A stretch of DNA of 64,000 bases from Vespa crabro (lineage: Eukaryota > Arthropoda > Insecta > Hymenoptera > Vespidae). A program made the position numbers and the translations under genes. This document shows positions 51,306 to 61,233 of this stretch, piece by piece. The notes beneath the pieces are model-generated. The model made no database searches, had not been told where the DNA came from, and worked only from the letters and a program-made list of their open reading frames with translations. Numbering within the stretch: the first letter of the stretch is position 1; every line of letters begins with the position of its first letter. The stretch spans positions 5,546,713 to 5,610,712 of the forward strand of contig NC_060958.1 of NCBI RefSeq assembly GCF_910589235.1. Reading direction: 5' to 3'.

Positions 51306-51696
51306 TTTCTTATAAATACGGATAAAATCTTAATATATTTTTTTTTTTTATTCAATCAATTTAATCGTATAACTCGCACTTTTATATACATAAAATCTCA
51401 TTTCCAAGAATTCTATTTTCCATTAGAAATTTCGTAGAATATAATACGTTGCATTGAAAACTATACCATAAAGTTATTTGTGCTTTCAGTGCATCCTAGC
51501 GGAAAAGAAGCTAACGAATATTAAGCAAATTTACAATGCTACAATTGGAAGCGTCGTCAAGTTCATCGACTGAGCATGCGTAACTCAAGTCGTACCGTTT
51601 CCGCTTGCATCCTTCTTCCTTTATGACCAGGTAAGGCGTACAAGCTGCCTGGTTAGCGTATGTCTCATGCGTGAAAAGTTGTGAAAAAAACGCGAG
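51306..51696. promoter_or_regulatory. Shared promoter region of BCAS2 and RpL4
   Basis: 391 bases between the two divergent start codons. On the plus side a pyrimidine-rich element (TTTCCGCTTGCATCCTTCTT, about 51597-51616) is a plausible 5' terminal oligopyrimidine start typical of ribosomal protein genes. No TATA box is obvious. A short ATG ACC AGG TAA frame at about 51623 would be an upstream ORF only if transcription starts before it. Confidence 0.5.
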
Positions 51697-53764
51697 ATGG
51701 TAAGAAATTTACATTCTTATTGCTAATGCAGAATTACGAATGTCGTTTTAATCATTATTGATGATTATTATATCTTCTATGTACGAAAGTTTTTCGTTAA
51801 ACTTTAAATCGTGTTGTAGACCACGTGTAATTTGTGTACTTGTGTAGGATAAGTTTTTTTTATTTTTTTTTTTTTTTTTTATGAATTTTATTATTTTTCT
51901 TCTCATGACTTCTCACGCAGATCTTCGATCGTTTTTTAAAATTCAATTATGATATATTGAGAAAATAACGTATAAGAAAAGGTGAAAGTATTTAATATAG
52001 TCAATACTTATCTCTCCGGCCGCCATGTGCATGTCAGAACGCGTTTTGTCTTCAATATTTCGCCATTAATGTTTTCTAATATATCGTTATAATTATTAAG
52101 AAACATAACATGTTTAACGTTTGTTTAACGTTTCTTTGTTGTTATTCCAGTCGTTATCAACGGCGCGACCTTTGGTTACTGTATATAGTGATAAAAATGA
52201 ACCATCAGAAGATACAATCTCTTTGCCATCGGTGTTCAAAGCTCCGATTCGCCCTGATATTGTAAATTTTGTTCATCAACAAGTTTCAAAGAATAGTAGA
52301 CAACCGTACTGTGTGTCCAAGGAGGCTGGTAAATATATTTTCTAAAATAGTCTATCTAACCTAATTATCTTTAAAATATTTCAAGTTTTCGAATGGATTA
52401 GGATATGGTTAGTTCAACTATGTAAATATAGATTTTATTTACTAGGTCACCAAACCTCTGCCGAGTCATGGGGAACAGGTCGTGCAGTAGCGCGTATTCC
52501 TCGTGTTCGTGGTGGCGGTACCCATCGTTCTGGTCAGGGTGCATTTGGTAACATGTGCAGAGGTGGACGCATGTTTGCTCCGACCAAACCATGGAGAAGG
52601 TGGCACCGTCGTGTTAATGTTAATCAGAAAAGATACGCTCTTGTTTCTGCAATTGCTGCTTCTGGTGTTCCTGCTTTAGTACAATCTAAGGGTAAGGTTA
52701 TATATTCCAGGTTATTCAGAATCAATACATATATACATCTATGATGATTTAGCTTTGGTCCGTGTTTCTGATAGACTGATTATACATAAGCTTTTGTACT
52801 GAGAGTGTAGTAAATTATTATTTATATTTATTATACTTTTTAATTAAAATAACTTGAAGCAGATCATATGAAATATGTCTACAGGACACATGGTTCAAGA
52901 AGTGCCGGAATTCCCTCTTGTAGTTTCTGATAAAATTCAGGAATACAATAAGACTAAACAAGCTGTTATTTTCTTGAGACGTATTAAAGCTTGGAATGAT
53001 ATCCAAAAGGTAATTGAAAGCATTCTTAATTGTATTTGTATAGGCACTATAGAATGTCCACATCTTTACTAAATCTGTTAGTTCTGATGTTCCTAATCAA
53101 GTGCTAGAGTAATATAGTTGTCACAGGCGTTCTAAGCTAGTACCTTTTTATACTAGGTTAGGGTATGCACAACTGCACACATTCAGTTTATTAAAAATGT
53201 TCGTTATTAGATTTTTCAACTGATAATATAGAGAGCATTATTTAATTTTTTTTTTTTTTTTTTTTTTTTATTTTTTTTTGTTAGGTTTACAAGTCTCAAA
53301 GATTCCGTGCTGGTAAAGGTAAAATGCGTAATCGTCGTCGCATTCAACGTCGTGGACCTTTGATTGTGTATGGACAAGATCAGGTGTGTAATTATTAAAA
53401 AAAAAATAAGAAAAGATAAAATATCTAAAATTTTACTATATTTTTAATTAAATATTTACTTTTAGGGTATTCGTAAGGCATTCCGCAACATTCCTGGTGT
53501 GGATCTTATGAACATCAATAAGATGAATCTCCTGAAGCTGGCACCTGGTGGTCATGTTGGTCGTTTTGTTATTTGGACGAAATCTGCTTTCGATCAACTA
53601 GATGCTCTGTATGGAACGTGGCGCAAACAATCTAAGCTTAAAGCAGATTATAACTTACCCTTCCCTAAGATGGCCAATACAGATTTGTCTAGACTTCTGA
53701 AGTCAGATGAAATTAGAAGAGTTCTGAGAGCTCCAAGGTAATATTTTTAATACGAATAGATGTC

Positions 53765-53824
<60 letters not shown>

Positions 53825-54461
53825 TAATATTAAATTATTAATTCTTTTTTAAATATTTATATGATGATTTTAAGGTCCGTGTTGTTGACTGACAGTGATT
53901 ATAATTTTTAACCATTACTGATAGAATTGAAGGAAAACTAACTTCATTCTTTTTGGCAATTTCTAAATAATATATAAATTGTATAATATTTAAATTACAG
54001 AAAGAAGATAGTACGCAGGGTGAAGAAACTGAACCCATTGAATAATACACGTGCAATGTTGCGTCTGAATCCATATGCTGCAGTATTGAAACGTGCAGCA
54101 ATTTTAACTGCACAGAGACGACAATATGAGAAAGATTTGCTCTTGGCTGAAAAACGAGGAGTAAGTATAATAATAATAATATCAATTGATATTTTAGCAT
54201 CATTGTGCGAAAGTTTGAAGTACATATATGAAAATATTTTATTCCATTTAGATCGAACTTCCCAAGAACGCATCAGCACTCAAAGCTAAAAGACTTAAAG
54301 AAAGAAGAACCAAGCAAATTCTGGCGGTTAAAGCGATTAAAGCGAAGAAACCTAAAGCTCCGAAGAAAGCAGCCTCGGCACCAGCTAAAGCTGCAAAACC
54401 AGAGCCGACGAAAACGTTGGATGCGCAGGCAACAAAAGCTAAGAGCCCGCCAGCCAAATAA
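51697..54461 (+). CDS. RpL4: 60S ribosomal protein L4 (uL4)
   Basis: Core protein of the large ribosomal subunit whose extended loop lines the peptide exit tunnel. Eight coding exons keep frame: 51697-51699 (the ATG alone), 52151-52328, 52446-52691, 52885-53009, 53285-53383, 53466-53737, 54001-54160, 54252-54461; predicted 430 residues (427 in human). Sequence is strongly conserved: FKAPIRPDIVNFVHQQ, SWGTGRAVARIPRVRGGGTH, RSGQGAFGNMCRGGRMFAPT, GKGKMRNRRRIQRRGP, LKLAPGGHVGRF, NTDLSRLLKS. The C-terminus is the usual lysine and alanine-rich extension (KKAASAPAKAAKP). Splitting directly after the start codon is common in ribosomal protein genes and puts an intron next to the promoter. Introns 3, 4 and 6 each carry a snoRNA candidate, as RPL4 introns do in vertebrates (U16, U18). 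Confidence 0.97.
52734..52807 (+). ncRNA. C/D box snoRNA, U18 (SNORD18)-like, copy 1
   Basis: In RpL4 intron 3. Box C ATGATGA (52741-52747), guide GGTCCGTGTTT (52757-52767), box D' CTGA (52768-52771), box C' TGATTAT (52777-52783) and box D CTGA (52799-52802), with a short wobble-containing terminal stem. The guide is complementary to the conserved 28S rRNA sequence AAACACGGACC; the fifth base before box D' points to the A in AAAC-A-CGG, the known U18 target. Human U18 also lies in RPL4 introns. Confidence 0.85.
53044..53182 (+). ncRNA. H/ACA box snoRNA in RpL4 intron 4
   Basis: Two hairpins joined by a hinge. Hairpin 1: base stem GCACT/AGTGC, upper stem ACATC-ACTAA paired with TTAGT-GATGT, and 15 bases from the upper stem to box H AGAGTA (53106-53111). 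Hairpin 2: base stem AGTTGT (53116-53121)/ACAACT (53169-53174), upper stem CTAAG-CTAGTA paired with TACTAG-GTTAG, and 15 bases to the ACA box (53177-53179), which is three bases from the inferred 3' end. Both spacings equal the 14-16 base rule for pseudouridine guides. The targets were not identified by eye. Confidence 0.8.
53768..53822. repeat. (AT)n microsatellite in RpL4 intron 6
   Basis: About 27 uninterrupted AT units upstream of the second U18-like snoRNA. Confidence 0.95.
53855..53926 (+). ncRNA. C/D box snoRNA, U18-like, copy 2
   Basis: In RpL4 intron 6. Box C ATGATGA (53861-53867), guide GGTCCGTGTT (53874-53883), degenerate box D' TTGA (53885-53888, followed by CTGA), box C' TGATTAT (53896-53902) and box D CTGA (53918-53921). 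Aligned with copy 1 it shares ATGATGATTTA, the ten-base guide and the C' region, so the two are paralogues. The base just before D' no longer pairs with 28S. The terminal stem is weak. Confidence 0.75.
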
Positions 54462-54497
54462 AAATGATTAAGGAGTTTTTGTCGTTAATCCAAGATT

Positions 54498-54517
54498 TTT
54501 ATTTCAATATAAATAAA
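54498..54517. promoter_or_regulatory. Opposed poly(A) signals of RpL4 and the downstream minus-strand gene
   Basis: AATAAA on the plus strand at 54512-54517 serves RpL4 (51 bases after its stop). AATAAA on the minus strand at 54498-54503 is the first canonical signal after the 54636 stop of the opposite gene. If both are used the two mRNAs overlap by some tens of bases. Confidence 0.55.
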
Positions 54518-54635
54518 ATGTGGAAAGAGACACAACAACAAAATTTATATTTCGATCATCTTTAAAATATTTTTTATATATATATATATACATATATATA
54601 TAAAGGATATTTTTTGTTGTATGTCGATACAAAAT

Positions 54636-55158
54636 TTAAAAATTTCCTACAAGTGGTACTCTCATAAAAATGGTATTATCATCGAATACTTCAATAGATG
54701 CAACTTTTGCGTTTGCTTCCGTTGGAATGAAAAAGTTAATATTTCTAACGTGACGTCTACCACCCAATTCTTGTAATTTAATATTCAAAACATTTTCCGT
54801 TGCTAGAGCAGCAGTACTTACTTTAAATCCTTCAATCTTTATTTCTGCCTGCGTTATATTTAATTTCTTACAATTTTTATATATATATATTTTTTTTTTC
54901 ACCATATATATATACATATAGATAACACGTGACAAGAATAGAAAGATCACGTACTCAAGGTAATTTATAGGATATCGAAAGCAAATGGAGTATATTACTT
55001 ACAGCAAAATATTCTTTGCTATTTATAGTATAAAAATCCGGGATTTGACTCAATTTCAATCGTGTTTTGAATCCGCTCGATATCATTTTGAGATCTATAT
55101 AATCATATCGTCTTAACAGTATGGCGTTATCCAAACAATGCTGTGGCAAATTTTCCAT
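54636..55158 (-). CDS. Small protein with tentative alpha-crystallin (HSP20)-like domain, copy B
   Basis: Two exons on the minus strand in frame: 55003-55158 and 54636-54848, phase 0, with GTAAGT donor and GCAG acceptor; predicted 122 residues from the ATG at 55158. The second exon encodes alternating short strands (IKIEGFKVSTAAL, VLNIKLQELGG, RRHVRNINFFIPTEA, VASIEVFDDNTIFMRVPLV) that resemble the beta-sandwich of small heat-shock proteins, in which a strand ending in an I-x-I/V motif follows. There is no signal peptide or membrane segment. It converges on RpL4 and is followed upstream by a similarly built gene. The fold is inferred from pattern only; I do not recognise the exact family. Confidence 0.7.
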
Positions 55159-55462
55159 ACTCAATAATGAATAATTATTACAGGAAACTGCGGCATTAAG
55201 TTATAGATGAACTTAATTTGGCATTTGCAGGTAATGTTTTAGAAATAGGTTTATCGATTAGATAAATTCTTTTGTTTCGATTAGTTGTTTGTCAAGTTTA
55301 TATATATATATATAAATTTTTTTTCTTTATATATATATAAAGAAAAAAAAAATTTTTTAAAGAAATACGATTAATTAGGATATTTCCATGAAAATTATTT
55401 TAAATAATTTATTACACCTAAACTTATACCTGGCATCATTGATGACAACTTATTTTGATCTA

Positions 55463-56328
55463 TCACATTTTTAATCTTTTGCTCGGTTTAATAGTAGGGG
55501 CAGTTAGAATGAGCATCCTATGTTTATTGTCAACGACAGCACGAACTTCGTCGCTGTCGATGGTTTCTGGAATAAGTAAATTTTCTCGATGTTTCAGGAT
55601 TTGTTTAGACAAATCATTAAATGGCAATTTTTGTATCATATCCGAAAATTCTTTATTTAAATGTCGTTGAACGCTCACACGAAGATTATTGCCCTTAACA
55701 GTTATTTTCGTAGATGACATATCGATTTCCGGTGCTAGTAACATCTTCGCCTTGATAAATAACAAAGATATGATAATTAATGAATTATTAAAAATTCTAA
55801 CCTATAATTAGCGTACTATTAATATATATTAATGATCAATCGAGGGGATTTCTCTTGAGAGAGGATTAAAAAAAAGAAAAAAGAATGGTTGATTAATTTT
55901 TTACTTTTTAAGGTCACTGCTTCATATAAAAAAAAAGATTAGGTGAGCTTCAACCTTTCGACGGTTTCATGACCCTTTTTTAATAATATGTGTTATAAAA
56001 GTAAAAAGAAAACGTGTATAAAATGATCTATCGATTGCGAGCATGACGTGTATATTAGAAATGAACGAATTTTCCTCACGTCTTATATTTTCAAATATTT
56101 CTAGTTGAAAATATTTCTTTTTTTTTTTCTTTTCGTACAAACCTCATAGAAATTGTCAGGCCGAATACCTATGGAAACTATTTGCACAATATAACTGTTA
56201 TCCAATGATTTCGCTGATGATACTTTTGTAGAATCTGCTATTCTCTTTTCGTTAAATTTTGGACAGTAAATGCTACCTGTCTCATGATCGCCATGACATT
56301 TTGTACATCGCTCGTTCGTCGTACTCAT
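55463..56328 (-). CDS. Small protein with tentative alpha-crystallin (HSP20)-like domain, copy A
   Basis: Two exons on the minus strand in frame: 56143-56328 and 55463-55750, phase 0; predicted 157 residues. The donor GTTTGT is weak. The N-terminus has CTKCHGDHETGSIYC, a possible small zinc site. Exon 2 encodes MSSTKITVKGNNLRVSVQRHL and, after an insertion, LIPETIDSDEVRAVVDNKHRMLILTAP, which closely follows the small heat-shock pattern LPEN-D-x-V-x-A-x-x-x-x-G-V-L-T-I-x-AP. The C-terminal IKPSKRLK is basic. The intron falls at the same point relative to the domain as in copy B (YE|A against FA|A), suggesting a tandem duplication that has diverged widely. Function unknown; chaperone activity is not implied. 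Confidence 0.7.
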
Positions 56329-57719
56329 TTTTCAACTTATTCACAAATAATATTTGTATTATTTGATTATTAAGATATTTGTTTTAAATCTCTCATCGAG
56401 AATCATAATCGAGAAAGAAAGATATGTATATACATATAGAAAGAGAGAGAGAGAAAGAAAGAAAGAGAGAAATAAGTAAAGAATGCTTTAAGGTTATAAA
56501 ATTTTGAGAAATATCAAAAAAAAAGGTATAATATGACACATCAATTTAGAATTTGAAATATTAGAGATTTAATTAATGTGTTACTTATTTGTATGAAAAT
56601 CTATATTTAATTAACAAAAGGTAATCATATGGATGAAACAAACGATAATCGATCGGAATTTATGATGCATGTGATGCAACTTCGATCGTATTGGTCAGAA
56701 TTCAGGTAGGGAATTATCCTCCATTGAATCAATTAATTCGTTGGATAATATTTCACATGAAAAATTTGTTTTTCTCGAAAAATTTTTTGGAAAACAAAAT
56801 TGACGATGTTTTCAAACAAAAAAAAAAAAAAGTTTCGGATTTGCGTTGTTGAGAATTTAATTCGTGATCCGATTACGAAATAAAATTCAACAAAAGATAT
56901 ATATTTTTTTTTTCTTCTCACATTTTCTTTTCACCTCGATGCTTCGAATTGTATATTCGAGATTTAAAAATTTGTCAGCCTTCTCGAATAATTCCAAACG
57001 AAAAAGAAAGCTTTATTTCCACATATGTTCATGCATATATGTACATCGCGTATTAACGCTGAACTAAAGCGTACACGCATATTCGTTCGTATTTTTTTTT
57101 CTTTTATTCATTTTTACCAGAAAATCTGTTAAAGAAATTTTTTTTTTTATTATTTATTTTTTTTTTTTATTTTTTTTTGAAAAGTCCTAAAAAATAAGTA
57201 CGATCTAGCACATAATTTCATAAAGCAAAATCCATTAATATTATAACCTAATCGCATTTTCACGTCTATTTAACATTTCGATATTCCCATTTCGATCCAA
57301 TTCGATCATGAATAATTTTGATAATCGTAATTAGCCAATCCGACGTTTTGATCGATCGTAAATCTCATCATGGCGTTCGCTGTTGCAATGACGATTACGT
57401 ATCCCATTCTTTTTTTGCTAATTACATGGAGAAATTACAGATAATAATCGCAAACAAATTATTCAATATAAATGTATGTGTTTCGTGAGAAAATTGTAAT
57501 GGTAAATTGCTTTTCTCTCACTCTCTTTCTCTCTGTCTCTTTCTTTTTTATATAAACAATTATTATTTCAATTTTATTTCTTTAACATCTTTTCTCTCTC
57601 TTTTATATCTAACTAATTTTTTTCTAATTTTTATTTTCTTTCTTATTTTTCTCTCTTATATAAATAAATTTATTTTTTTTTTATTTTTTTTTGTTTCCTT
57701 TAATTTCTCTCTCCCTCTC

Positions 57720-57796
<77 letters not shown>

Positions 57797-57958
57797 ATAT
57801 AAATGATATTTTTTTTATCTGATTTCTTTGATTTCTTTCCTCTCTCTCTTTCATATAAATGATTATTTTTTTTAATCTGTTTTCTTTTTTTAATCTGATT
57901 TCTCCCTCTTTTTGATATAATTTTTTTCTAATTTTTTTTTCTTTCATCTCTCTTCCTT

Positions 57959-57989
<31 letters not shown>

Positions 57990-58019
57990 ATTCGTCTCAC
58001 TCTGTTCTTTCTTTCCTAG
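56329..58019. other. Intergenic region
   Basis: AT-rich with T-rich runs, a short GA tract at 56440-56470 and a long CT tract at 57726-57793. No gene recognised. The right end carries a good acceptor (CTTTCCTAG, 58011-58019), so part of this region is probably the intron or promoter of the receptor gene. Confidence 0.6.
57726..57793. repeat. (CT)n microsatellite
   Basis: About 34 CT units upstream of the nicotinic receptor gene. Confidence 0.95.
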
Positions 58020-58199
58020 GACACATCGTTCGACGTTCGTATCTGTATTGTTATGAAACGCCTGCGCGAGTTTCCTTTTGAAAGAAACGACGACGGTAGG
58101 GGTAACGCGGGATTCAGGGACGAAATTGCACCGTGGTTTTCAACTACCGGATATCAGTGAAAGACGAGCGGTCTCGCGGTTAAGTTGTCCTTCAACTCC

Positions 58200-59338
58200 A
58201 TGTCGCCTTCTCTCGGCCTCTTCCTTCGGTACGGAATTTTGGCGGTTATTTTTAAGAATGGTGAGTGGTCACATACTTTTTCTATTATCGGAAGACACGA
58301 TATCCTTTTCTATTTCTTCCCCTCCCCACCTTTCTATTTTGTCTCTTTTTTTTCTTTTTCTTCCTTTTTCAAGTGTTCCACCCAAGAAACATCGTTCTTT
58401 TTTATTTTTTTTATCCATCTATAAAGAATCTTTTGTTCTTACTTCGATCGAATATTTGTATATAAGAAAATTTTATAATATTCAATTATGATGATAATAA
58501 GATCAAAATCGTTTTTCATCATGAATCAAATATAAAAAATTATAACAATAGAGAAAGTCGTTCGTTCGTCTATCTGTTCTTTCGTCCGGTTTAATTTAAC
58601 TTTTTAATTTAAGTTATAACGTATACAAGTTGGAAACGATGCTCGTCGCTTCGAAATATCAGCTAATTTACCGACCGACCGACCCTACCACTTCGAATTT
58701 TTTCACGAATATGGACTTTTCGATCGACGGGGGGGGGTCAAGGATTTTCCTTGAATTATTTTCCACGAGGAATTCCTTTTTTTTGTTCACTCGACTCTAT
58801 TTTTTTCTCGTTTTCATCGGAACGTATGATGTCGGTGGATACTGATAGTAGTGGATTTGGTAAGGCAACTCGTTTACGTATTCAAAAATTTCTGAATAGA
58901 TTTTAACTATAATCTATCTCGATCATCTATCTTCGCGTTCGATCGAAACTCTTTCAGTCTGGTTAAAATTCAATTAGGAATACGATTTATGGGTGCTCGA
59001 TAATTTCAAAATGATTTTTTTTTTCTTTTTTCTTTTTTTCCATATTAAATTATTATATACGCCTATCTGTTCAATCAGCTTTTCCTCCATTATTACGGAG
59101 GAGTATCAATCATGATGTTATAGTAACAGTACAATATATCTTATATTTTGATAATAAATTAGTTTATTTTCTTTAATCTTTTCATCGTATATCATTTATT
59201 AACGCATTGTTAAAGTACGTTTGCACATGCGATTATAACTGACGTATGATTAAAATATAAAATAGTGTAAGATTTGTTATTGTAAATTATTTTTTTATTG
59301 ATTGGATATATATATATATATATATATATATATCTATA

Positions 59339-59369
<31 letters not shown>

Positions 59370-59635
59370 ATATATATATATATATATATAATGTCCGCTT
59401 AAATTTTTATATTACTAATATTTTTCAGAATCTTTTCTTCAAGAATATTTTATTAATGATTTTATTAACAATAATTTAATTATTAATATAGCCGATGAAA
59501 TTCATTCATTTTCTCAAATATGTATTGCTTTTCACAATATGTAATAATTCATATTGATATCACATTCGATGTAAATTATTATTTCTTTTTGATTTCAAGC
59601 CTGTAACGTATCAAACGAGTGACATCGTTTTATAC

Positions 59636-59680
<45 letters not shown>

Positions 59681-60122
59681 TATATGTATATATTTATACA
59701 TACACACATATATATATATATACATATATATAATATATATATATGTAGAATATAAAAGATAAAATGGTATGAGCTGATAGTGAAATTCTTTCTCTCATAT
59801 TCAAGCTTACATTTTCAACGTTATCTTTTATGCGTATCATTAAAAGTATATATTGGATAAAAAATTTTTTTAGATAATGAGATCGTCTAATTTAAATGCA
59901 AATTTGACAAATGAACAGTAAATGGTACTAATTTAGAGTCGTAAATGTATATTTACGTATTGGAGAAGAAGAATAAAAAATAACACACAGAATAAAAAAG
60001 AAGAAAAAAAATTTGGAGAAAAAATATATATTTTCTATCTTTGAATGAACCGAAACGAAATGTTCGATTCAATGAAATTTCTACTAATCGTACTCTGTCA
60101 TTGGCTTTCATTCAAAACCTTT

Positions 60123-60178
<56 letters not shown>

Positions 60179-60666
60179 CCACTCTCTCTCTTTCTCTCTT
60201 TCTCTCTTGTTCTTTTTTTTTTTTCAAAAGCGCTTATTTGTAATTCTCTTTTCGACAAAACTCCGACTTTTTTCGATCTCACAATGAAAAGCGTAAACTG
60301 TATTTTAAAAAATAGCGTTTCGATCGTAAAAAAGTGAGAACGAAATAAAACACGTATTTTCGTTGTTCTCTAATAAACAGAAACAAAAAAAGAAGAAGTA
60401 GATGGAGTAGGATGGACCGATTGTTTTCATATTAGTACATTTCTTGCGATAACTCGTATTGTTTGTAATTTGGAAAACGGCGCGTTTACGCAAGATATCA
60501 CGTGATACCGTCATCACTTTCGTTTTAAGCGGGATATTTAAATCTTCGTACATGTATCTATCATATAGTTTTTCTTTGTTTATATATGTTGATATAAAAA
60601 TTAATATATATATATATATATATAAATATGCAATTATAATAATTATACTCTCTTTTTATATAATAA

Positions 60667-60719
<53 letters not shown>

Positions 60720-61202
60720 ATGTATTCACATATATATAGAGTATAATTGTTATAATTTTAACGACTTTGAAAAATGAAATTACAATTTTTTCTAAAGCTA
60801 AGTTGTTCATCAAGCCTTTACGAATATCGGGAACTATTTTGTATAACTAGATCGATTAAGACAAGTTCGATCTCCGATTAAAGCTCATTTCTACTAACCG
60901 TCCGTTAATTCGATCGTTCAACTCGACAGGATTTCCTGCAAGAATATTATCGCATTCGATCGAGTTGTAAATGAGTTTCGTGTTCCACAAATTTCTCTGG
61001 CCTATCTTCATTCCTCTCTTTACTTGCCCTCTCTCCTTCCTACCCCTTCATTCTCTCCGTCTCTCTCTTTCTCTTTCAAATAGTCGAAGAATTTTCGTTC
61101 GAATCGCGACGCTTTCATTTATTCGATTTCCTTTTCCATCGATTTTCTATTTATCGAATAGAATCGATAGAATCGTTCGTGGCGAAACAATAAGCGTTTA
61201 TC

Positions 61203-61233
<31 letters not shown>

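Noticed and set aside
51750..51770. TGATGAT word in RpL4 intron 1 as a third C/D snoRNA
   Set aside because: No CTGA D box at suitable distance and no terminal stem.
53838..54279. Minus-strand ORFs across RpL4 exon 7
   Set aside because: Complementary reading of the RpL4 exon and its snoRNA-bearing intron.
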